Positions 40,901 to 47,555 of a stretch of DNA of 64,000 nt are shown piece by piece; positions within the stretch are counted from its first letter, which is position 1, and every line of letters starts with the position of its first letter. The notes under the pieces are model-generated. The model made no database searches. It saw only the letters and a list, made by a program, of their open reading frames with translations, and had not been told where the DNA came from. This stretch comes from Saccharothrix sp. ALI-22-I (lineage in GTDB: Bacteria > Actinomycetota > Actinomycetes > Mycobacteriales > Pseudonocardiaceae): the NCBI RefSeq assembly GCF_001984175.1, contig NZ_MTQP01000069.1, positions 930,001 to 994,000 of the forward strand. The letters run 5' to 3'. The position numbers and the translations under genes are program-made.

Positions 40901-41275
40901 TCAGGTCTTGTTCGGCCTGGGCAGCAGCAGGTGGACCGCGAAGCCCGCCAACGTGGTCAGAACGGCCTGGTAGAAGACCGAGAACTGGTTGTCCACCCCG
41001 ACGATGAACGCCGCGTCCAAGCCGGTCGTGACGATGCCCGCCAGGGTGAGCAGGCCGGTCACGTGCCAGCCGAAGAAGCCGGCGGTCCAGGCCACGAGCG
41101 GCCACCGGTTGCGGTCGGGGCGGCGCAGCACCAGGTAGACCGAGAACGCGGCGGCGGCGTTGAAGAACACGCCGATGATCCGCAGTTCGGGCGGTCCACC
41201 GGACAACACGGTGGAAAACGTTTGCGCCACGATGAGCGCGACCACCGACCAGCACCCGACCCGCGTCTTGTCCAC
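40901..41275 (-). CDS. Four-helix membrane protein of unknown function
   Basis: 124 aa. Four hydrophobic segments: SVVALIVAQTFSTVLSG, IIGVFFNAAAAFSVYLVL, PLVAWTAGFFGWHVTGLLTLAGIV and FSVFYQAVLTTLAGFAVHLLL. The start is GTG 41275, 10 bases downstream of the end of the response regulator gene (41286) on the same strand, so it is the third gene of the pair-B kinase/regulator operon. A role as accessory sensor or target of that system is possible. No family recognised. Confidence 0.75.
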   Translation of the reverse strand: MDKTRVGCWSVVALIVAQTFSTVLSGGPPELRIIGVFFNAAAAFSVYLVLRRPDRNRWPLVAWTAGFFGWHVTGLLTLAGIVTTGLDAAFIVGVDNQFSVFYQAVLTTLAGFAVHLLLPRPNKT

Positions 41276-41285
41276 GGCGCGGATG

Positions 41286-41966
41286 CTAGTTGACCTGCTT
41301 CCCGGACGTCGGCACGATGAGGCCGCTCTCGTAGGCGACCACGACGGCCTGTGCCCGGCTGGACAGGCCGAGTTTGCCCATCGTGCGCTTGACGTGCGTC
41401 TTCACCGTCGCCTCGCTGAGCACGAGCCGCTGCGCGATCTGGCCGTTGGTCAACCCGTTGCCGACCAGGCGCAGCACCTCGGTCTCCCGCGCGGTCAGGA
41501 CTGCCAGTTGGGGTGCGCCGACGGCGGTGGCCCGGTGGTGGCTGGCGTAGGTCTCGATGAGCCGGTGGGTGATGTGGGGTGCGATGAGGATGTCGCCGGC
41601 GGCGATGGTGCGGACCGCGGAGATGATGCGTTCCGGAGGGGTGTCCTTGACCAGGAACCCCGAGGCGCCCTCGCCCAACGCGGTGTAGACGTACTCCGGC
41701 AGGTCGAACGTGGTCAGCACGACCACGCGCGGCGGGTCCTCACGGTGTTCCCGCAAGATGCGGCGGGTGGCGGCGATGCCGTCCAGCACGGGCATCCGGA
41801 TGTCCATCAGGATCACGTCGGGCGTGGTCTCGGCGGCCAGGGCCACGGCCTGCTCGCCGTCGGCGGCCTCACCCACCACCTCGAAGCCGGGTGCGGCGGT
41901 GAACAGGGCGACGAGGCCGGCGCGGATCAACGCCTGGTCGTCGGCGACGAGCACGCGGATCGTCAC
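41286..41966 (-). CDS. NarL-type response regulator (pair B)
   Basis: 226 aa. Receiver with D55 in DVILMDIRMPVLDG and lysine in FLVKDTPPE; LuxR helix-turn-helix LTARETEVLRLVGNGLTNGQIAQRLVLSEATVKTHVKRTMGKLGLSSRAQAVVVAYESGLIVP. GTG 41966 overlaps the kinase gene stop (GTGA). Very similar in sequence, length and layout to the pair-A regulator 5 kb away, which suggests duplication with divergence of targets. Confidence 0.92.
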   Translation of the reverse strand: MTIRVLVADDQALIRAGLVALFTAAPGFEVVGEAADGEQAVALAAETTPDVILMDIRMPVLDGIAATRRILREHREDPPRVVVLTTFDLPEYVYTALGEGASGFLVKDTPPERIISAVRTIAAGDILIAPHITHRLIETYASHHRATAVGAPQLAVLTARETEVLRLVGNGLTNGQIAQRLVLSEATVKTHVKRTMGKLGLSSRAQAVVVAYESGLIVPTSGKQVN

Positions 41967-43117
41967 CGGGCCGCCACCTCGCCCATCGGCAGGCGCAGGA
42001 CCACACCGAACCCGCCGTCCGCCAACGGGCCGGCGGTGAGCACTCCCCCGTACAGCTCGGCGCGTTCCCGCATACCGCGGATGCCGTGCGACGGGTGGTC
42101 CGACGCGGCGCCGTCGTGGGGTGGCCGGCCGTTGTCGGTCACCTTGAGCACGAGCGTCTGCTCGCCGTAGTCGACATCGATGCGGGCCTCGGCCCGTCCG
42201 GCGTGCTTGAGCACGTTGGTCAGCGACTCCTGCACCACCCGGTAGGCGCACAGGTCCGGCCCCGGCTGGAGTTCGCGGGCCTGCCCGGTGACCACCACGT
42301 CCACCGGCAGCCCCGCGCCGCGTGCGCGTTCCACCAGGTCGTCGAGGGCCGCCAAGCCAGGCTGCGGGCGGTAGTCGTCGTCGTGGTCGACGCGCAGCAC
42401 GTCGAGCAGGCGGCGCATCTCGGTCAACGCCTCACGGCTGGTGTCGCCGACGGTCGTGATCGCCTTGCGCGCCGTCGCCAGGTCCGTGTCCAGGACGTAC
42501 TGCGCCACACCGGCCTGGAGGGAGATCACCGACATGTGGTGCGCCACGATGTCGTGCAGCTCCCGCGCGATCCGCACCCGCTCGTCCGCGACCGCCCGCG
42601 CCGCCTCCTCGGCCAGCCGCTCGGCGCGTTCCGCCCAGCGCTTCGTGCCCTCGCCCAGCACCCACGCGCCCAGCACGACCAGGATCGACTGCGCGATCTC
42701 CGACCACGCGGCCACCTCGGAGACCCGCACGAACGCGACCACCACGACGAACGACGTCACCAGGAACACGAGCGCGGCCACGAGCCTCGAGCGCATGGTG
42801 GCCACGGTGAACATGCCCACCAGCGCACCGACCCCGGCACTGGGCAGACCGCCGAACTCCAGCAGGCTGTACGCGGTCAACGCGCCCAGCATGACCGTCA
42901 TCGTGACCACGGGCGCGAGCTGGCGCAGCGCGATCGGCGCGACCGTGAGCGCGGCCACCGCGTAAGCCGGCCAACCGTGGTGACCGCCGACCTGCTTCAC
43001 CGTGGTGGCCACGGTCAACCAGGTCAGGACCACCGCGAGCAGCAGGTCCAGCCGGATCGGTGTGAGTTTCGCCAGCACCAGCCCAAGGTAGTGGCGTGCC
43101 ATGACATCCGTCGCCAC
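41963..43117 (-). CDS. Sensor histidine kinase (pair B)
   Basis: 384 aa. About five helices (residues 10-155), a linker EGTKRWAERAERLAEEAARAVADE, H188 in RIARELHDIVAHHMSVISLQAG, and an ATPase domain with VVQESLTNVLKHAG, LKVTDNGRPP and SHGIRGMRERAELYGG. GTG 43117 or ATG 43102 may start it. The divergent promoter region toward the serine hydrolase gene holds an 18-bp palindrome that is a good candidate for the partner regulator's binding site. Confidence 0.9.
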   Translation of the reverse strand: MATDVMARHYLGLVLAKLTPIRLDLLLAVVLTWLTVATTVKQVGGHHGWPAYAVAALTVAPIALRQLAPVVTMTVMLGALTAYSLLEFGGLPSAGVGALVGMFTVATMRSRLVAALVFLVTSFVVVVAFVRVSEVAAWSEIAQSILVVLGAWVLGEGTKRWAERAERLAEEAARAVADERVRIARELHDIVAHHMSVISLQAGVAQYVLDTDLATARKAITTVGDTSREALTEMRRLLDVLRVDHDDDYRPQPGLAALDDLVERARGAGLPVDVVVTGQARELQPGPDLCAYRVVQESLTNVLKHAGRAEARIDVDYGEQTLVLKVTDNGRPPHDGAASDHPSHGIRGMRERAELYGGVLTAGPLADGGFGVVLRLPMGEVAAR

Positions 43118-43136
43118 CCTGCGGGCTGATCTACCG

Positions 43137-43154
43137 CTACCCCCACGGGGGTAG
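43137..43154. promoter_or_regulatory. Operator palindrome CTACCCCC-AC-GGGGGTAG
   Basis: Perfect 8-bp arms separated by 2 bases, midway between the divergent kinase (start 43117) and serine hydrolase (start 43214) genes. NarL-type regulators commonly bind such short-spaced repeats; probably the site of regulator B. Confidence 0.6.
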
Positions 43155-43213
43155 CCGAAGATGCCGTCGTGGGGCGACGACCCGGGGCCGCCGCGTGCCT
43201 AGCGTTCGGTGAC

Positions 43214-44404
43214 ATGAAACGACTCTGTGCGACGGTGATGATCGCGGTGCTGGGCATCGCCACGGCCGGCACGGCGAACGCCGACCACCGCCCGGACACG
43301 AAGACCCTCCAGCGGCACGCGGACGCGCTGCTCGACCACGGCGCGCCCGGCGTGCTGGTCGAGGTCGACACCCCGCGCGGTGACGTCGAGGTGCGCAGCG
43401 GTTACGGCAACGTCGCCGCGCGGACCCCCGTGCCGTGGCAGGCGAAGTTCCGCATCGGCAGCTACACCAAGCCGTTCGTGGCGGCGACCGTGCTGCAACT
43501 GGTCGGCGAAGGTCGACTGTCCCTTGAGGACACCGTGGACCGCTGGCTGCCCGGAGTCGTCACCGGGAACGGCAACGACGGCACGAAGATCACCGTGCGG
43601 CAACTGTTGCAGCACACCAGCGGCGTGCCGAACTACTTGGGCAAGATGCCGGAGCTGTTCCTGGAGAAGGAGTTCGAAGAGAACCGGTTCCGGACCGTGA
43701 CGCCGGAGCAGACCGTCGCGCTGGCGATGCAGATGCCGCCGGACTTCGCGCCCGGCACGGACTGGAACTACTCCAACACCGGCTACACCCTGGCCGGGAT
43801 GATCATAGAACGCGTCACCGGGAACACCTGGCAGCACGAGGTGCGGTCTCGCATCGTCGGACCGCTCGGCCTGCGCGACACGTACCTGCCGGGCACGTCG
43901 CCGTTCCTGCCCAGGCCGCACGCCGTGTCCTACCAGCGGTTCACCGAGAAGGGCATGGAGGCCGACCCGAACGACCCGCGGTGGGGCGAGCCGATCGACG
44001 TGACCACGTACAACCCGTCGTGGGGCGGCGCGGCCGGTGACATGATCAGCACCACCGACGACGGGAACAAGTTCCTCAAGGCGCTGATCGGCGGCAAGGT
44101 GCTGCGGCCCGCGCAGCTCGCCGAGATGACGAAGGCGATGCGCGTGCCCGCGCTGGACCCGGCGTGGCCGGGTGCCCGGTACGGACTCGGGATCATGTGG
44201 ATTCCCAGCTCGTGCGGCGGCTACTGGTCGCACGGCGGCGACATCCCCGGCTTCAAGACCCGCAACGGCGTCACCGCCGACGGCACGCGCAGCGTGATGG
44301 TGTCGATCAACACCGACTCCATGGTGCCGAAGCCGAACGTGCCCAAGCCGACGAAGGACGTCACGGTGGACCTGGTCGACCACGCGCTCTGCGGCATGAA
44401 GTGA
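43214..44404 (+). CDS. Secreted serine hydrolase, D-Ala-D-Ala carboxypeptidase/class C family
   Basis: 396 aa. Signal peptide ending TANA (about residue 23). S83-Y-T-K86 is the nucleophile motif, Y186-S-N188 the second and YWSHGGDIPG the third (H-x-G form). The chain ends soon after the catalytic fold, without membrane helices, unlike the paralogue at 7629-9062. Family members are D,D-carboxypeptidases, D-amino-acid amidases or esterases of the cell wall. ATG 43214 follows a GGTGAC region. Its promoter shares the palindrome with two-component pair B, making cell-wall stress control plausible. Confidence 0.88.
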   Translation: MKRLCATVMIAVLGIATAGTANADHRPDTKTLQRHADALLDHGAPGVLVEVDTPRGDVEVRSGYGNVAARTPVPWQAKFRIGSYTKPFVAATVLQLVGEGRLSLEDTVDRWLPGVVTGNGNDGTKITVRQLLQHTSGVPNYLGKMPELFLEKEFEENRFRTVTPEQTVALAMQMPPDFAPGTDWNYSNTGYTLAGMIIERVTGNTWQHEVRSRIVGPLGLRDTYLPGTSPFLPRPHAVSYQRFTEKGMEADPNDPRWGEPIDVTTYNPSWGGAAGDMISTTDDGNKFLKALIGGKVLRPAQLAEMTKAMRVPALDPAWPGARYGLGIMWIPSSCGGYWSHGGDIPGFKTRNGVTADGTRSVMVSINTDSMVPKPNVPKPTKDVTVDLVDHALCGMK

Positions 44405-44423
44405 TCTGACGGCGGTCGCACCC

Positions 44424-44557
44424 GCGTGCGAGGTCGCGTCGGTCGTTCGCGCCTCATTTTCCGGCCATCACGCTCTTCGATCGCCGGAAATGAGGCGCGA
44501 ACGACCTGCCCAGCCGCGGAGCGGCGGAAACGAGCTCAGTCAGGCGACCTCGCACGC
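44424..44557. repeat. Nested inverted-repeat element of 134 bases
   Basis: Outer arms GCGTGCGAGGTCGC (44424-44437) and GCGACCTCGCACGC (44544-44557) match 14 of 14. Inner arms 44441-44465 and 44483-44506 match over 24 bases with one extra T on the left; they begin GGTCGTTCGCGCC and contain CTCATTT and CCGGC, with a 17-base loop. It lies between two convergent genes. It could be a terminator, a structured RNA or a non-autonomous mobile element; no flanking target duplication is obvious. Confidence 0.7.
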
Positions 44558-44587
44558 CGTCTCCGGAGGAGCGGCAATTCAACACAC

Positions 44588-45925
44588 TCAGGAGATCTGC
44601 GGGACGACGGCGTAGACCATGCGCTTGTCCTTGTGCTCCGCCACCGTCCAGAACGTGCCGCGCGTCGGGTTGGTGGCGGTGCCGCTCGCCCAGTGCGAGA
44701 GGTCTTCCGGCCCAATGGTCAGCCACTGGCTGCCGGCCACCTGGAGGTCGCCGGTTTGCGTGCTGATCGCCGGGGTGGTGTAGAGCTTGCCGGACCTGGT
44801 CTCGCCGTCGCTCTGGCTCAGGTACCACTTGTTGTTGAACCGGGTCGCGCCCTGGAGGTTGCTGACCGGGACCCGGTACGCCGCGTCGGCGTTCCACCGG
44901 TAGTCCGGGTCCATGTTGAGTTCGGTGTCGCCGACGAAAGCCCCGGCCATCGGCCACGCCGCCACGCGACCGTTGGTGTCCCGCTCCTCTTCGCAGTACT
45001 CGCCCGCCAGCAGGTGGTGCGTGCCGCTGCGGTCGAGGGAGGTGTAGGAGAAGTTCGGCGAGAGGTCCCCCTCGGTGCACTTGGTGCCCGTTTCGGCTGT
45101 CACCGTCCACGATCCGATCTGCGGCATGATGTAGCGGTAGCCGTGGCCGTAGTAGACGCCGTTGCGCAGGCCGAGCAGGTCGGGGCTGCTCGTCGTGCCG
45201 TTCCCCGACGCGCCGAGGTCGAAGATGCGGCGCATGTCGAACACCCGGAAGCCGCGCGCGGTGTCGGCGACGAAGAGGTAGTTGCCGTACCAGACGATCC
45301 CGCCGGCGTGCAGTGCCTTGTTGTAGTCGTCGGTGTTCGTCTCGTCCTGCGACACCCGGACCGCGTCGTAGTCGATGTCGCCGCTGCTCAGCTCGCGCGG
45401 ATACACCAGCAGGACGTGCCGGTAGTAGCCGGTGTCGGCGTTCATGAAGCTGATGCGGACGCCCTTCACCAGGCCGTCGGCGTTGTCGTTCTTGTCGTAC
45501 CAGCTCACCAGGACGGGCTGGTAGCCGTCGCCCCACGTCTGGTCGGCCTGCATGTCGGCGGACGTGGTGACGCCTTGCGGGTACCAGGCCGCGACCGCGT
45601 TGTCGTCGTCGTCGAAGCAGACGCTCTGTGAGATCACCACCTGATTGCCGGCGACCAGGGCGCCGCCCTCGCACGCCCCGCCGACTTTGGTCGCGATGTC
45701 GTCGTCCCGACGGTTCAGGTCGTTCATGATGTTGGTGACGGTGGCCTTCACCAGCGGGAGGTTGTCGGCGCGGTCGCGCAGCCTGGTGCCGTAGGTGTTG
45801 GGTCGCAACTGGAAGTTGGAGAGGGACAGCACGGCCGCGGAGGCCGGGACCGGTAGCGCGACCAACGCCGCGGCCAACAGGGACAGGACGCTCAACGGGG
45901 CCAGGACCGTGCGACGCATGATCAT
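44588..45925 (-). CDS. Secreted protein of unknown function, propeller-like
   Basis: 445 aa. ATG 45925 follows GAGGAGCGCGC; signal peptide to about residue 30 (ALVALPVPASA). Mature protein: FQLRPNTYGTRLRDRADNLPLVKATVTNIMNDLNRRDDDIATKVGG, then regularly spaced Trp/Tyr-rich strands (GIVWYGNYLFVADTARGFRVFDMRRIF, YGHGYRYIMPQIGSWTV, HHLLAGEYCEEERDTNGRVAAWPM) recalling a beta-propeller. Four cysteines probably pair. No catalytic motif seen. Similar exported proteins are common in Streptomyces-like genomes without assigned role. Confidence 0.75.
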   Translation of the reverse strand: MIMRRTVLAPLSVLSLLAAALVALPVPASAAVLSLSNFQLRPNTYGTRLRDRADNLPLVKATVTNIMNDLNRRDDDIATKVGGACEGGALVAGNQVVISQSVCFDDDDNAVAAWYPQGVTTSADMQADQTWGDGYQPVLVSWYDKNDNADGLVKGVRISFMNADTGYYRHVLLVYPRELSSGDIDYDAVRVSQDETNTDDYNKALHAGGIVWYGNYLFVADTARGFRVFDMRRIFDLGASGNGTTSSPDLLGLRNGVYYGHGYRYIMPQIGSWTVTAETGTKCTEGDLSPNFSYTSLDRSGTHHLLAGEYCEEERDTNGRVAAWPMAGAFVGDTELNMDPDYRWNADAAYRVPVSNLQGATRFNNKWYLSQSDGETRSGKLYTTPAISTQTGDLQVAGSQWLTIGPEDLSHWASGTATNPTRGTFWTVAEHKDKRMVYAVVPQIS

Positions 45926-46051
45926 GCGCGCTCCTCATCGCGTTATTCCATTTGGGTGCTACAACGTGTCACAGGCACCACGCGGACCGCAATGACGACC
46001 GTGGCACTGACGGTGGTGGCTTGGCGGACCCGCCCGTGCGCAGGCCATGAT

Positions 46052-46429
46052 GTGGTGGTGGAGTCCACCCGTGTGGATCGCTGGCTGTGGGCGGTCCGAC
46101 TGACCAAGACCCGATCCGACGCCGCGGCGGCCTGCCGGGGTGGACACGTGCGCGTCAACGACCGGCCGGCCAAGCCCGCGACGACCGTGTCGCCGGGTGA
46201 CGAGGTGCGTGCCCGCGTGGGGCAGACGACCCGGATCGTGGAGGTCGTGCGGGTGATCCAGAAGCGGGTCGGCGCGGCCGACGCGGTCGCGTGCTTCATC
46301 GACCGGACGCCGCCACCGCCACCGCCCACGGAAGCGCCCGCTGCCGTCGCCCGCCGTGAGCGCGGGGCCGGGCGGCCGACCAAGCGGGAACGCCGGGTCC
46401 TGGACAAGTTCCGAACGGGTCAACCCTGA
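46052..46429 (+). CDS. S4-domain RNA-binding protein (Hsp15-like)
   Basis: 125 aa. Three consecutive GTG codons open the gene; GTG 46052 has AGG at suitable distance, and the S4 fold starts soon after. S4 motif: RVDRWLWAVRLTKTRSDAAAACRGGHVRVNDRPAKPATTVSPGDEVRARVG (about 7-57). The tail is proline-rich (TPPPPPPTEAP) then very basic (RRERGAGRPTKRERRVLDKFR), typical for actinobacterial Hsp15-like proteins. E. coli Hsp15 binds stalled 50S subunits with nascent chains; the same role is likely. Ends in a hairpin terminator that overlaps the stop codon. Confidence 0.88.
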   Translation: MVVESTRVDRWLWAVRLTKTRSDAAAACRGGHVRVNDRPAKPATTVSPGDEVRARVGQTTRIVEVVRVIQKRVGAADAVACFIDRTPPPPPPTEAPAAVARRERGAGRPTKRERRVLDKFRTGQP

Positions 46430-46442
46430 CCCGTCCGTTCGG
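46411..46442 (+). terminator. Terminator overlapping the S4 gene stop
   Basis: ACGGGTCA (46415-46422) and TGACCCGT (46427-46434) form an 8-bp stem with the loop ACCC. An alternative outer stem CCGAACGG (46411-46418)/CCGTTCGG (46435-46442) competes with it. Confidence 0.6.
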
Positions 46443-46630
46443 GTGATTCGGACCGAAGTTCATTGCGTGGTGAGACGTCACATATGTGAATGAAGAATGC
46501 CCGGCCGAAGATCGTTCGACCGGGCCATTCGAATCGTTCGAACAGGTCAGCGCCACAACCGTCCGACCCTTTTTCGGTCGCGGAATCGAACTCGACATTC
46601 CGAAGGTTTTCCCGACGGCCCCCGATTTCG

Positions 46631-46660
46631 TTGACACGCCAGTTATCACACTTGTAACGT
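46631..46660 (+). promoter_or_regulatory. Sigma-70-type promoter of the pectate lyase gene
   Basis: TTGACA (46631-46636), 18-base spacer, then TAACGT (46655-46660), 36 bases before the start codon. The whole 266-base gap 46430-46695 is AT-richer than its surroundings and also holds TTCGAATCGTTCGAA (46529-46543), a possible operator; no gene was found in it. Confidence 0.5.
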
Positions 46661-46695
46661 TTTCGTCACCGCTGCCACCGAATAGGAGGCAACAC

Positions 46696-47496
46696 GTGCA
46701 CGAAAAAACCAGGCTGCCGATTCGGCGGCTGCTGTCCGCGGCCGCGGCGTTAGTCATGGCCGCGGTGCTGACCACGGCGGTCGCGCCGAGCGGCTCGGCG
46801 GCCGGGAGCACCTTTCCCGCGCCGAACGGCTCGCAGGGCGTCAGCACGAAGATCAAGGTCGGCACCACGCCGTACGACGGCGGCATGAAGCGGTTCTACG
46901 GCACCGGCGCCCTGGGGGACGGCGGCCAGGAAGAGGGCAAGAGCCCGCTGTTCGAACTGGCCAACGGCGCCACGCTGTCCAACGTCATCCTCGGCAACCC
47001 GGCCTCCGACGGCGTCCACTGCCTCGGCACCTGCACGCTCAACAACGTGTGGTGGGAGGACGTCGGCGAGGACGCGGCGACGTTGAAGGGCTCCTCTTCG
47101 TCGCAGAAGATGACGGTCAACGGGGGCGGCGCGCGCAAGGCGTCGGACAAGGTGTTCCAGCACAACGGGCCGGGCACCATCCACATCCGCAATTTCCAGG
47201 TGGACGACTTCGGCAAGCTGTACCGGTCGTGCGGCAATTGCGGCACGCAGTACAAGCGCAACGTCATCCTGGAAAACGTGAGGGTGTACTCGCCGGGCCA
47301 GGTGCTGGCGGGTATCAACACGAACTACGGCGACACCGCGCGCTATTCCGGGATCACCATCGTCGGCGACAGCAGCCGGAAGATCGTGATCTGCGAGAAG
47401 TACAGGGGCGTCACCAGCGGTGAGCCGACGAAGATCGGCAGTGGTGCGGACAGCACCAACTGCCTCTACAGCTCATCCAACATCACCTACCGCTAG
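46696..47496 (+). CDS. Secreted PL3 pectate lyase
   Basis: 266 aa. GTG 46696 follows AGGAGGCAACAC. Signal peptide to about residue 36 (PSGSAAG). The catalytic domain is nearly the whole mature protein. Family 3 features: KSPLFELANGATLSNVILGNPASDGVHCLGTCTLNNVWWEDVGEDAATLKG (about 79-129, with the calcium-binding aspartates and glutamates), KVFQHNGPGTIHIRNFQVDDFGKLYRSCGNC, and the final YKRNVILENVRV. It cleaves polygalacturonate by beta-elimination, with calcium. There is no added binding module. It complements the rhamnogalacturonan genes at 22-34 kb. Confidence 0.93.
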   Translation: MHEKTRLPIRRLLSAAAALVMAAVLTTAVAPSGSAAGSTFPAPNGSQGVSTKIKVGTTPYDGGMKRFYGTGALGDGGQEEGKSPLFELANGATLSNVILGNPASDGVHCLGTCTLNNVWWEDVGEDAATLKGSSSSQKMTVNGGGARKASDKVFQHNGPGTIHIRNFQVDDFGKLYRSCGNCGTQYKRNVILENVRVYSPGQVLAGINTNYGDTARYSGITIVGDSSRKIVICEKYRGVTSGEPTKIGSGADSTNCLYSSSNITYR

Positions 47497-47505
47497 TCGG
47501 CACCC

Positions 47506-47545
47506 CGCGAGTCCTCCGCCCGGTACGCCGGGTGGAGGACTCGCG
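47506..47545. terminator. Strong bidirectional terminator
   Basis: CGCGAGTCCTCCGCCCGG (47506-47523) and CCGGGTGGAGGACTCGCG (47528-47545) form an 18-bp stem with one G-T pair and the loop TACG, between convergent genes. Confidence 0.88.
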
Positions 47546-47555
47546 TGTCCGTGAA

